A DNA stretch of 64,000 nt from Hortaea werneckii. Lineage: Eukaryota; Ascomycota; Dothideomycetes; Mycosphaerellales; Teratosphaeriaceae. A program made the translations under genes and the position numbers. Of the stretch, positions 35,340 through 46,923 are shown piece after piece (within the stretch, counting starts at the first letter, position 1; every line of letters begins with the position of its first letter). The notes under the pieces are model-generated. The model was not told the DNA's origin and made no database searches. It saw only the letters and a list, made by a program, of their open reading frames with translations. The DNA is taken from positions 124,001-188,000 of the forward strand of contig JBAOKB010000168.1 of the NCBI GenBank assembly GCA_037044905.1, in the 5' to 3' direction.

Positions 35340-36113
35340 TCAATGTAACTGTGCCTGATACCGATCAAGCGGCTCATACATCCAGCGCTCGCTTTCAATC
35401 TTCTGCATAGCCTGTTCGCGTAACCTGACCATCAACGTCGGAGCGATCTCATCGAATTCTGCACCCAAATCAGTATAATACTCTTGCTCCCCCACCACAA
35501 AAACAGTCGCGTATAACTTTTCTTACCCTCCTCCATCTTCTTACTCCCTCGTCCACCCAACGCAACGCCTGACGTCCAATAACTCGCGCATTCGCCGCAT
35601 CCTGGGCATCCGTCTCTGTCCCACAAACCGCATTAGCCAATACTCTCGGGGACCCACCCATCATCACCTGATATCCCTTTTCTTCCCCAAGTCTTCAATT
35701 CCTTACCAGCAACCTCCAGCTCAGCCTTCAACTCCGGCGCAAACAGATGCTGAGCCAGCGCCTCGTTCCCCGCGCTCACGCCCAGCAAGTACCCTCCGTC
35801 CTCACGTCTATTCACAATCTCCCCACCACCTCCTCCTCCTCCACTCCGGCAGCTCCTCAGTCCTAACGCGCGCCTTCCCGCTTGCCAGCCGACTCTCCGG
35901 CGAACCCTGCCGCGCCCGCCTCGTCTGTCGATGTCGCTGTGCTGCTGCGGCCGCAGCAGCTTCGGCTTCGGACTCGGGATCGGCGAGGACTTCGTCGTCG
36001 AGTTTGGGGGTGCTGCGCGCGGTGGGACGGCGGGAGAGGTTGGGCGCGAAGAGGTTGTCGCGGGGTTGTTGGTGGCGGGTGCGGGTGGAGGCTGTGCTGG
36101 CTGTAGGACGCAT
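35340..36113 (-). CDS. Unrecognised protein, three frame breaks
   Basis: About 234 aa once corrected. The start MRPTASTASTRTRHQQPRDN leads to FAPNLSRRPTARSTPKLDDE, an Ala8 run, and an Arg-rich stretch ending RTEELPEW. Three breaks follow: near 35830-35845 into NRREDGGYLLGVSAGNEALA, near 35680-35690 into YQVMMGGSPRVLANAVCG, and near 35545-35560 into SKKMEE. A 68-nt intron (35526-35459, GTAAGA donor, TACTGAT branch, GCAG) joins to FDEIAPTLMVRLREQAMQ, and the frame ends RYQAQLH with TGA at 35342. Each joint keeps the composition, and all phases sum to a multiple of three, which supports one gene. No membrane helix or signal peptide. The C-terminal half is helical and charged. I do not recognise the family. 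Confidence 0.6.
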
Positions 36114-38684
36114 GGCTTTTGTTTTCTGCTGTTGTTGATGACGAGTACAGATGAGTTGGTGTTGCTATTGCTGTAGTAGTGTTGTATGGAGTAAGCGTGA
36201 GGATCAATGTGTCGAGAACGGAGGCATCGTGTTTGGTGGTGTTAGATTGCGAACAGTTGAAGTGTAGGGGCAGGTTGCACAGTATGTCCGTCACCAAGGT
36301 AAACAGGAAGCGTCAACAAAAGCTTCAATAATGAAGTCACCTATTGCTTGTTCTTCTCCAGAAAGCCTCGCGCAAAGCGAGAATGTATATAACGAAGATC
36401 ACATCTCTCACAAACTTTATGGGGAAGCTGTACGATGAAGATTATAGGTGAATTTAGCAGCCCAGAACAGTAGGCGGTCTACTAGAGGCTGAGAAATTGC
36501 CTTCATTACTTATTTGAAGACGTGGCAGTCACACCTTGGCCATCAGGCCAAGTACTACATACGATCAAGTCGATTGACAATACTAATGGGAAGATGTGTG
36601 CCAGGAGGAGAAGATCCGTGAAAGGATGCTATTTCCCGTGAGGCTGATACCTTAACCTTGAAGGAGCGGCTGCCAAACGTGCAAATTCCAAGAAAAGTAT
36701 ACGGACAGGTAGGTGGCGTTTCAGTTCGTGGGACTCACCGCCTGCTTTTTCATAAACGACATGACCGGAGTCGCTGTCTTGATAACTACGTGAGCACAAT
36801 AGGCTGACTATCGTACTGGAGGTGAGATTGACGTCTAACCCGCGAGAGCCGCGACGTTTCGCCTCATCACTTCAAACTTCGCTACCGTCCACTTATATCA
36901 AATAAATCGACCCAAGCAGCCTTGATTGGGCCGCAGCGCGCTTTCTTGGAAATTTCGAAGGGGCGCATGTGCGTCACGGACAGGATGAGGATCCGGTCAA
37001 GTTCGGTCTGGTCATCACATTTCTTCGGCATCTCAAACCAGCTGCCAAGGAGCCAGGCAATCCAGCAACCGGGCTTACATACAAAACATTTCACGTCACC
37101 ATTTCCTTCCTGCCCGACGATATCGGACGTGGGCAGAGAGGCGCAGGCGCGCGGCATGTCTGCAGGAAGGCTGACGAAAAAAACCTAGGTAAAGTGACTG
37201 ATGGAAGCGCATCTACTCCTAACCATCGCCCCCAACAGCGATCTGCAGATGCGCTGTTATCCCAAAACTCTCCGGCGCCACAGACCCGGACTCCCGCTCT
37301 TCCACGGCCATCGCGAGTAATGTGAATAGGTGGCTCCCTACCCGACAGCGTGGGTAGGTAGCTATCACATTTGACTTGCTGTGACAGCGCCGGGTGGCCA
37401 AAATATCAAATCTTCCTAGGCCCTATCTCCTAAAACAGTTCGCATCCTGCTAGCTTTCGCACGATAGGCTCGAAAACCGCTCGCGATAGCGATCTGATTG
37501 GTCGGCTAAAATAATTCGTTTCCATTATGTACATGGTACGCCGCCCCTTCTTGGGCAGAAAAGGTGGGATTGTTCTTGTTGTTGTCTGCGAGCTATCAGA
37601 TACCCAGCATGGCATCATCTACACCCTGTTGGTGGAAATGCCTCCATCAGGCCTGACCCGGTGTGATGGTGTACCCGCGGGTGATCATCCGGGGTGCTTT
37701 CATGCAAGCCAATGCGAGAGGTTAGGGGAGTCACCCTGCACTGATTATCTGTAGTAGAGCCCCGAGGTTCTTCGAGGATGCGATAGCAGGTGATGTTGTC
37801 GGAGAGTGTTATGACTGTCCGAGCCACCTTGGCCGTTCTATGGACTAGGGTGGGATCTGCTACGTTGGGTAGACATGGACTGACGCGGTAATGTTTGAAG
37901 CTGTGGCATAACATGATCGTCACTACTTCGATGACCGGCATGTGATAAGAGGTACTCGGCATGCGCTGCGGCGGTACCCCCAGGAAAGACATTCGCAAGA
38001 GGCGGACATGAAGGCTGATGGCTCGCCACATACTTGCAATGATCTACTGCCGCGCTGGTCACTTGAACGCGGCAATTGCAAATAACGGAGGAGCACTTCT
38101 GCCTGTTGTCGTGTAGTGGGATGCCGCCTCCGGCCCACGCGCGGCAATGCCGCATAGCTTGACGCCACATCTGCAACAAAGACCACACACAAGTGCGCGC
38201 GGAGCACCCACACATCCTATCGTCCCGGCCATCGGATCGCGTCTGTTGTACATCCTCCGCTCGCTCCATCTCGATCTCAGCACAAGACCTATGCACTTCG
38301 GCCGCTTGCCGATCCCGCTGAACACGCACGCTTGAATTTCAACAGGTCGCCCGCAACTTCGATCCGGAGACGCTATACCCACCCATATCAACTCAGTGGG
38401 ATGTTTCTCCCCCCTGTGCATAGAATCCCCACACCTTCGTCATTCCGGCTGTTGAGCGGCAGTGGCTGTCTATCATGTATGAAGATCTGGTAGGTCATTT
38501 CCGGCAGTCTGGTTCCAGACATATTTACTGCTGTCCCGTCTCCCTCTTTGGATCACTAGGATACAAGACGTCGGTTGACTTTGAGTACTTCTTGATCATT
38601 GGATGCTGGCTTGCTTGCCGAATCAGGCACACCATCTCAGCTTTGTCGAAGGATCGATTCGCATATCCTCCTATAACGACCGCC
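36114..38684. other. Long intergenic region, divergent promoters
   Basis: About 2.6 kb between the unrecognised gene and the zinc-finger factor. Several open frames (37838-38421, -; 36922-37325, +) were examined and show no domain or splice logic. It may hold long regulatory sequence for the transcription factor, or a non-coding RNA I cannot see. Confidence 0.45.
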
Positions 38685-39869
38685 ATGGTACCAGCGTCTT
38701 TTGGCAACGACGCTGGTTTCCAGCGAAGACTGAACAAAGCACAACGCCAACACGACGCAATGGACATGACGGGAAAGGTGTCTCCATTCGATATAGCATA
38801 TGGGACCACCACTTCTGCCTCCGGATCTCTAGCAACATCCTCGAATGCGCTTCAGCCATATCAAAATCGAAATTTCTCCGTACCCGCCACGCCTCTACCA
38901 CCACTGCCGTCTGTTGACATCTTCAACTTTCGTTCTATGCCAGAAGGGCCAAGTTACGGCACAGACACCAAGCTTGCCGACGAATGGAATGCGTCCGATA
39001 TATTTGGTGGTAGCACGTTTGGCAACTTATACTGGCCTATGTCAAATCAGCCGCTGGAAAGCACGCATACCGCTTACCTCCCCATGAGAGCAATTACAGC
39101 AGCCTCGATCGGAGCGTATATCAAGAAAGAAGATGATTTCCCAATCTGTCCATCTCAACTAGTCCTTAGTCCTTCAGCGTATGCTTCCTCACCCGAAGCT
39201 ACAACGACCGTATCCGACGCATCGGACGAAGGTCAGCCTGCCGTCTTCTCGACCGACATCGACACTTTGATGAGGGCCATCCAATCCAAGTCGGGCAACA
39301 AGGCCGAACGACCCAAAGCTCCTCAGCCCGTAGCAACCAACCACCACCAGGACCACCAAAGCCAAGAAACGGCACCACTGCGACCTGCCCGGCTGCGGCA
39401 AGACCTTCACCCAGAAAACCCACCTCAACATCCACCTCCGAGCCCACACGGGCAGCAAACCCTTCCTCTGCCGCCACCCGACCTGCAACCAACGCTTCAC
39501 CCAACTCGGCAACCTCAAAACCCACGAGCGCCGCCACACCGGCGAACGCCCCTACCAATGCACAACCTGCGGCAAGCGCTTCGCACAGCACGGCAACGTC
39601 CGCGCGCACCAGATCGTGCACACGGACGCCAAACCTTTCCTCTGCAAGCTCGACCACTGCACCAAGCAATTCACGCAGCTGGGGAACCTCAAGTCGCATC
39701 AGAATAAATTCCACGCGGCGACGATCCGGCGCTTGCGCGAGCGGTTCGAGAAGATCCGTCGGGGGATGTGGTCGAGCGGTGGGAGAAGGAGATGTGGGAG
39801 TATTTTGGGGAGTTGTATAAGAATTGTAATAAGGGGATTAAGGGGCGGGGCAAGGAGAGGAAGGGTTAG
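38685..39869 (+). CDS. C2H2 zinc-finger transcription factor, AZF1-like, two frame breaks
   Basis: Nuclear DNA-binding regulator of 394 aa after correction. I start at MVPASFGND (38685); the open frame extends to 38475 but that part has no family character. The N-terminal half is Ser/Thr/Pro-rich, with IKKEDDF and an acidic patch. Near 39335-39342 one base shifts the frame into TTKAKKRHHCDLPGCGKTF. Four C2H2 fingers follow, with linkers HTGSKPF, HTGERPY and HTDAKPF and the repeated FTQLGNLKTH core. The tail after SHQNKFHAATIRRL shifts again at the G5 run 39761-39766, into EMWEYFGELYKNCNKGIKGR, the conserved end of this family, with TAG at 39867. In yeast Azf1 responds to carbon source; the target here is unknown. 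Confidence 0.88.
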
Positions 39870-41409
39870 GAGTGCGGCGGGTTTTATTGTTAGGATGTTG
39901 CGGTTGTTTGTGGATTTGCTGAGAGGGGTGGGGGGGTTGGAAGGGGTTTGTCCATTGGGTGTTGCGGATGGGTGAATGATGTCGTAGTGTGAAGCGTTCG
40001 GACGACCATCGAGCCGGCAAAGGGGGCCTTGTTGTCGGAGGAAGGTGGTTTAGTAGCTTGTTTAGTTTAGCGTCGAGATACCCCAATTAATAATGCATTC
40101 CAATAGTGTGTCTCCTTCTCCTTCTTGTTCTGCTGGAAGGTCGAATGGTAACATCTTCATGTGGCGGGCTGGTCGACCCGGCGCTGGAAACTAAAACACC
40201 CACGAACCTGACATAGGGCCTCTCCTACCTGGCGCGCCAAGGTGGCGGTTTCTCCACAGCGACATGGGAAGATGGACATTTCGAGACGCAATATCATTTG
40301 GCGGTAGGGCTGAAGGAGAGGGAGGTAACAATATGTTGCAACACCTATGTGAGCGCCATCCTTCCAAATAGCTCCAAGAACATGAGAAGCGGTTCAGTCC
40401 TCGCACATGATGTGATCCTCTGGGCTAAACACTGTTTCGAACGAATGGCGCAAATGTATCTCCAATGCTAGCCATTTGCCGTATATCGGGTTTAGATCTA
40501 GACTGTCCACAGGTGGAAAAGATTTGATACTCTAGTCAGGATTTAGCAAGACAAGACTACATACAGGTAGTTTCATCTATTGTCGTCTCTGGAGAGTATC
40601 CTACGGCCTTTGTTAATCAATTCTTCGCACGATCTTGTTAACTTTGTGCTCTAGTTGGGAGGTAGGTCTGCAACACAATTGAAGAGACATCATCCCTAAT
40701 AGCTTCGCGGATCTGTATAATCTCGTCTCACCTCGGAGCGATGAAATTGTGGCGCTGATGCAATTTGACAGTATCGTCCAAGGCGACGTTGGCAAGCACT
40801 TTGGTCAACTTGGTACATGCTCAAAGCATCTCCGAATAGAAGGACCAGTGCAGCTTTTGCTGGGTCCTCTTGATAACTCTTGGCCGCAGGTCCATGTCGC
40901 CTTCCCCGAAAAATGGACCCGTAATTGCCGTGCAAGCCTGGTGGACTTCTGACAAAACACGCACGGAACAGTGACACAGCGAGCGAGTATATGACCCAAA
41001 TAAGGGAAACCTGCGAATTAATTGTGAGAAGGGCGAAAGAAACAATAACATCCGAGCAGTGACGGGTACGCTTTTGTTTGAACTCTTCGAGCCCCTCGAA
41101 AGGGCGTTTCATATTAAACGTTATCAACTACGAGATTCTTTACTATCAGTTTAAAAAAATAAGGAGAAAGGGGGTATCGTCAAGCAAGAAAGCCATCCCT
41201 CCTTCCACACGATAATAGGCTTGCGATGCAAATACCCCAAAACTGCAAAAAAACAAAACCCCACCTCCCCTAAGCAGGGAGGGAAAGAAAACGCCGCCGC
41301 TATGTTTCCTCATGATTAATTCTACGCGAAAATCTCTCGCGCATAACAATGCGTACCATCGTGTTTCCCAAAGGGGAATGAAAAGAAGGCATCATCGTCC
41401 ATCATCATC
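39870..41409. other. Intergenic, convergent 3' regions
   Basis: About 1.5 kb between convergent zinc-finger and multicopper oxidase genes. A 143-codon minus open frame (40696-41127) has no domain. Nothing recognised. Confidence 0.5.
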
Positions 41410-43446
41410 TTACAACCCAGAATCAATCTCATCCACAACATTCTCCCCCGTCCACGCGCTCCAGTCCCGACACGTCTGGGCCATGATACCAGGGATGGCC
41501 ATATCGTCGCGGATCTCGTCGGGGCGCTCGAGCATATTCAGATACAGACCCTCGGAGACGTGCCAGGCGATGTGGCAGTGGAAAGGCCAGACGCCGGGGT
41601 TGTCGGCGTCGATCTGGATGACGATGTAGCCCGGCTCGTCCTCGCTGACGGCGTTCTCGAGCAGCTGGACGTCGCGGCGTTGTGGGTTGGAGCCGTGCGC
41701 GATCGTGCCGTTCCAGTAGCCCGTGCCGGACGCTAGGATGTACATGTTGTGCCCGTGCATGTGCATGGGGTGGGCGCCGGTGAGGGCGAAGTTGTATACG
41801 ATTAGGCGGATGCTGGAGCTGGAATGGAAGTCGAAGATGTTGCAGTCGGAGGGGTACTCGGTCTTGCCGAGCTTCGCGTCCAGCAGCGTAGGCTCGTTGT
41901 AGTTGGCGCGGAAGGTGGAGTTGTTCATGTAGAAGAGATTGTGTGTGCCGTTGCTCTGGCGAGTGATGTTGACGACCTGCTGGGTGGCTGGATGCTCAGG
42001 AGGCGTGATCTTGTACGACGGCACGGTCATTTCAAGCGGGTCGTTGAAGCACTGGGTGATGCGCTCCTTGGGGATAGGGTTGCGCTCGCTAGTAGGCAGA
42101 GCGGAGGTGTTGGCGTTCTCGTAGTAGATTGCTGCAACAGCCTCAGGGGAAATGCCATCGTTCAGGGTGCAGCCGCCGTCGAATGCAGATGGACCAAGTG
42201 TCGACCGCATCCAGATGGCATCCTCAGGCTTGCCATCCGCCTCAACGACGACATCAGTACGCTGACCCACGCCGAGAGTGATGAGATCTGTAACGTAGTG
42301 CTCAATAGGCACGTAGTCGTTCTGAATGACAGTCATCTTCATGCCGTCGATAGAGAATTTCTGAATGCCTTCAGCGCCACCGTTGATGAGGCGCAGACGG
42401 TACTTCTTGCCGGACTCGAACTTGAACTTAGCGATACCAGCGTTAGGAGTGCAGTCGTAGGTAGTGTTGGCACACGGGTAGTTCATCTTGCCGTTGATCA
42501 AATTGTTGTTCGACATTGGTGGAAGCAGTCCCTGGTCCGCAGGTGCCATGACCTGCTCAACAAGGTCGTAGTAGCTGTCATGGTACCAGTCGGTGAGGAA
42601 AATAGGACCAAGGTCTTCATCGTAGGATCCAGTGTTCGGCCCATAAATGATCATCGGGCCCTCAATACCACCAGCGTATTGAGCAGAGTAGTGAGAGTGC
42701 CACCAAGAAGAGCCGTAGAGATCGGCCTTGAAGCGGTACGTGAAGGATGACCCGGGGGCAATCGGGCACTGCTGCACGGAAGGTACACCGTCCATGTAAG
42801 GAGTGTCTTTCTGAAGGAGACCGTGCCAATGGATTGACGTTCCTTCATCCTCGAGGTTGTTGTGAACTATGACCTCGATGTAGTCACCCCAGTTCGCTTC
42901 GATCGTAGGACCTGGGAACTGGCCGTTGACGACCAAACCGTTCTTAACAACACCGTCCGGTGCAATGTCCATCCGAGAAACGTTGAACTCGTAATGTCTC
43001 GTCACGCCAGTATTCGGCGGGTCCTGGTACTGGTTGGTGTGCTCTGCGGACCTGCTTCCCCAAGGACGGCCGTGGTTCATTGGACTCCCACCTAACCACT
43101 CGGGCAGCTTGGGGGCGTCGAAGAATCCAAGTTTGCTGTCGCCATTGGTCTTCCATCGGGGCAGCGAAGGTTCTAAACTCCAACCTTCTGGCAGGAATGC
43201 CGGACTGTGATATCTCCATCCCTCCTCGCCACCATATTGGTGTGGGGAAGGTGTTGGTTCCACTACCTCTGCCGTGCTAGACGGATGGCTGTCTCCAGTT
43301 GTTGCATGGGAAGCAGTGTTGTACTGTGCTGTAGTCTCAACAATGGTAGTGGCAGTTTCAACCACAGTGGCCACGGTAGTAGTAACAACTGGGCCGGCGA
43401 GTGAGGGCGCTACAAGGAGCGCTGCGGCAAGCAGTTTGCTGGCCAT
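41410..43446 (-). CDS. Secreted multicopper oxidase (ascomycete laccase type)
   Basis: Single-exon gene of 678 aa. I start at MASKLLAAALLVAPSLAG (43446), a clear signal peptide; the frame is open further upstream but without purpose. All four copper motifs are present: SIHWHGLLQ (about residue 205), WWHSHYSAQY (254), HPMHMHGHNMY (557) and FHCHIAWHVSEGL (622), with Leu in the axial position of the T1 site. Between signal peptide and first cupredoxin lie about 130 residues beginning with Val/Thr-rich VVTTTVATVVETATTIVETT, longer than usual. The C-terminus ends DSGL, the processed tail DSGL/I typical of asco-laccases. Several NxS/T sites are present. Role could be pigment, phenol or lignin oxidation. 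Intact. Confidence 0.95.
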   Translation of the reverse strand: MASKLLAAALLVAPSLAGPVVTTTVATVVETATTIVETTAQYNTASHATTGDSHPSSTAEVVEPTPSPHQYGGEEGWRYHSPAFLPEGWSLEPSLPRWKTNGDSKLGFFDAPKLPEWLGGSPMNHGRPWGSRSAEHTNQYQDPPNTGVTRHYEFNVSRMDIAPDGVVKNGLVVNGQFPGPTIEANWGDYIEVIVHNNLEDEGTSIHWHGLLQKDTPYMDGVPSVQQCPIAPGSSFTYRFKADLYGSSWWHSHYSAQYAGGIEGPMIIYGPNTGSYDEDLGPIFLTDWYHDSYYDLVEQVMAPADQGLLPPMSNNNLINGKMNYPCANTTYDCTPNAGIAKFKFESGKKYRLRLINGGAEGIQKFSIDGMKMTVIQNDYVPIEHYVTDLITLGVGQRTDVVVEADGKPEDAIWMRSTLGPSAFDGGCTLNDGISPEAVAAIYYENANTSALPTSERNPIPKERITQCFNDPLEMTVPSYKITPPEHPATQQVVNITRQSNGTHNLFYMNNSTFRANYNEPTLLDAKLGKTEYPSDCNIFDFHSSSSIRLIVYNFALTGAHPMHMHGHNMYILASGTGYWNGTIAHGSNPQRRDVQLLENAVSEDEPGYIVIQIDADNPGVWPFHCHIAWHVSEGLYLNMLERPDEIRDDMAIPGIMAQTCRDWSAWTGENVVDEIDSGL

Positions 43447-46400
43447 GATGCCTGGAGGGGTGTTTGTTTGGGACCAGAGGATGCGAGCAGAAGTGGCTAG
43501 AGTGGAATCATGGACTACTTTATGATGTCCCGTGACGGCCGATCGGCACAGATGCAGATTAAAATTAGGTAGTAGGAACAGATTGGATTTTTGCAATGGA
43601 AAGTCAAAGACGGCAGGGTCTTATGGTGATGACGAAAGGATTGGGTTAGGACGTTGCCGACTTACACGAACACCACCGCAAGGAGGGAGTGGGCATGCTA
43701 CCTGATAGGACAATCGGTACCGAAAGGGTTCTAACAATAAAGGCATCCAGGAACGAGATACCAACGGGGCCAGGAACCAAGGACACCGTAACGATTCGTT
43801 GTCTGTCGGTACGAGTCGCAGTCGGCCAGTGTTGGATTATACTTTCGCCTCCCATCCTTCCATACAACGTGGCTCTGCTCCAAGCCGTCATTGCCGCCAA
43901 CCAGTTGGATGAGAACATGAGCGGCTCTAGCATCCTCTAGCGCAGTGTGCTAATGAGGCTGAACGTATTAGATGCATGGTAGATCGTCCGTCTCTGCGGA
44001 TAAGTGGGACTTTTCGGCAGCGGATCTCAAGAATGGGTGTCATACACATTACCGCCTGTGGTAATTGCTAGTCACCGGGTCCTGATGGTTTCTCACTGAT
44101 TATTGTCGGGCCTTCTCTGAGGGTCGTGGGGCGCGAGGGTTGGACGTTACGACAGTTAACTGCTATGACGAAGGAGAATATTGCCACGCTTCCTTCGCTG
44201 GTCTTGAGCGGACTGCCTAGGGTAACGGTCATGGAGTGCGCTTCGCCAAACACGGGAAGACTCGCAGGCAGTCGCTCCGGCCAAGGGATGCCGGGGCATC
44301 CAGTTGAAAAGGCTAAGGTCTGCCTCGATAGCGGCAGGACGGTCAATGTTTGCAAGTGTCACCGTTTCCAATTCGAGAAACGATGTGATCCTTCGACGTG
44401 CTGCGCAGCGGCAAGGCTGGCGGAACTTTTGGAGAAGAACCTGGCTTCGGAGTTCGCTTAGGCGCGCCTGATAGAGGGAAAGGGCGCTAGGCATGCCGTA
44501 TCCATCTAGTTTTAACCTTCCGCCCCACCAACTTTCGCAGAGTCAAGCTCTGTCAAGTCGGGGGTGACAGACGCCACATGAACGTTGAGTGTCAAAACTG
44601 GAGTATCACCGCTTTGAATGGGCCGATTGAACCGGTCAATGACGGCGACTCGGCTGTAGAGAGATCAGTCGGCAGTGTTCATTCTTCCTACAGCGCATTG
44701 ATGTTGCCGCCTCATGCGATCGCACCGTGACGAGAGCGCAAGTCTTCCTCGGAGGAGGTTGGAAAGAAGATCCCAAGTTCCAAACATAGAACATGGATTG
44801 GATTTTGCGGAGAAATGGCCAACCAGCCAATCAGCCAGCGGCGACTGGTCATGGGAAGAATCGCGTGTCCTAATTCAGTACGCTGAAGTCACTTTCTGGT
44901 TGTCATAAGCTAAACATTCGCTTGAAGGGTGGTCATGGCGGCGTGCTCGTGTACGGAGGTAGGTAGATGTACACATACCTACGTCGCCCAAGAAGTCTCT
45001 GCGTGAGCAGCCAACGCTGGGCAACGACTGCCAAGTTCCGCCGGTGAAGGTGGCGTTGATTTTATTATCATTGTTGCTATCGTTCCTGCTGGTAGAAGCG
45101 TTTGCCGCGCTTCGTATTTAACGCGACTCATCACGCGGGTTGGAATTGCAATCTCACATCAACGGCGCTGCCATGACTCCCCCATTGCCGTGTGTGGTGA
45201 TGAGTGAAACGAGAGGAAGATCAGCATCAGGCTCGACTTGCCATCGTCCTCCGGTACCGAGCCGCTCACTGGCTACATGCATTCCTTCATCATCGTACAC
45301 CATCCATGCGAGATTCCACACGTGCATATAACTCCGTGTCTATATACCCTCCCAATATCGCGAAAAGACTGTTGCCATCCGAACGTGTAGACCTATTGAA
45401 ACTCAGTTGTACGAGCGGGTCTTGAGCACCGTCAACGTCGGCTTGCCTTCGTGCCAATGCATGCAGCATCGTTTGCCAACTCAGTACAACTATAGCGCTT
45501 GTTCCATATAGGCCAATCGGTCACACCACCCTCCGATTGCTTCGACCGTTGAGGATGTAGGGTGGTCACACTTCTCTTTTGGAAAGAAACAAGCGAGAAA
45601 TTCTTCGAACGGTTATGGTGACATTTTGGTTATTCAACGTCGCGCCAGGCTAGGGATCCAAATAGTGCTGCACACCTGTTGTCACAACAAAAGCAAAACA
45701 ACCACAAGAAGAAAGCCTGATTTGGGTAATGAATTCAACCTCTCTGGTCATTCCCTCATGTAGTCCAGGCAGCAAAAGCGCAAGAAGTCCACTTCCCAAC
45801 TTCAATTGTCTACATCAAACAATCGGGAGCCCATTAAATGACATTCCGATAGGAAGCTTCAAACCGTTGCTTGTCACAGAAGAAAAAGCCCGGCCAAGTT
45901 CCTTGACCGACGCAGCTTCGCAACCTTCGCGAGCTTCGCCATGCTGCTTGGGCAGCACAAACTTCGCGCTGCCCACACTTCACTTTGGCCATACATCACC
46001 TTTCACTGCAACCTCATGTCATGGGGCCGTTTATCACCGTTTCATTTATACTTCGCAACCAAGGCATCCGGGAACCATCGAAAAGAACAAAAGAACCAAA
46101 AAGAACAGTAAAGAACACATAAAAAGTGTCCAAATAGAAAAAACTTTTGTTTTAATTTTTCACCAAAAAAAAAAAAAAAAAAGGGAAACCCGCAGCTCTC
46201 TACTTCCCTGAAGTGAGTACACACAGTCATCAGTAGCTATCGCTCTGGGCGCATCATGCACAGGGCCACAAAATTCCCATCTTGCAGTGCGCTCCCAGTC
46301 TGCATCCTTTTTAGAGAGATCGCGCACAGTGGGCAGCACATGTGACAAATCATGGAAAGAAAAAAAAAAAAAAGGACTGAAAAGCAATCACCGACGATGA

Positions 46401-46923
46401 ACAAAAAAAAAAAAAAAAAAAAGGGAGGGTACCTTATCTACATTCGTATTTCTTTTTGTACACACCCAATGTCCCCGTCTGCAGGTAGCGAGGTTTTCCA
46501 TCAGTGCCCCATCCCTCCCTCCCTCCCTCCCTCACGATTAACACCTTCCCTGTCTCCCCATCATCAGCATCAGCATCAGCAATTCCCCCCGTCTCATCTC
46601 CCCTTTTGCTGAAAGAAGAAGAGATGAAGTAGAAAGACCACAATCCCCCGGGATGATTTCATGACCTCGTAAATAAAAACAAAATCTACCCACAAGAACA
46701 ACACCTGTTGGGGTGGATGGAAAAATGATCTCCTCTCCCATGCTCTCCCATCCTCTCCAGTGTACGCCCAGCTTTAAGAAAGTGAAAAAAAAAGTAAAAA
46801 AAAATAGAAAAAGTCCACCCATCGTGTATGAGCGAGCAATGATGAAAGCTAGGCATCCACAATCCGCTTTTTCCCCTTCACACATCTCAGGCCGCGGACC
46901 AGAGTAGTCTCCCACCCTCAAAA
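43447..46923. other. Longest intergenic region, homopolymer-rich
   Basis: About 3.5 kb upstream of the multicopper oxidase and downstream of HSF1. No gene supported. Contains A runs of 18-20 nt at 46165-46182 and 46403-46422, a CCCT repeat at 46512-46533 and AT-rich HSF1 3' sequence. Plus-strand frame 44126-44461 was considered and not accepted. Confidence 0.5.
46163..46533. repeat. Cluster of poly-A and CCCT simple repeats
   Basis: Within 370 nt: A18 at 46165-46182, an A run near 46360-46373, A20 at 46403-46422 and five tandem CCCT units at 46512-46533. Simple-sequence DNA downstream of HSF1. Confidence 0.85.

Noticed and set aside
41824..42750. 308-codon plus-strand frame opposite the multicopper oxidase
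   Set aside because: Mirror of the codon bias in the intact oxidase on the minus strand; no domain.
44126..44461. 111-codon plus-strand frame with several cysteines
   Set aside because: No signal peptide, no repeat of Cys spacing, overlaps an equally long antisense frame.
35000..46923. Secondary-metabolite cluster around the multicopper oxidase and zinc-finger gene
   Set aside because: No polyketide, peptide synthetase, terpene or transporter gene nearby.
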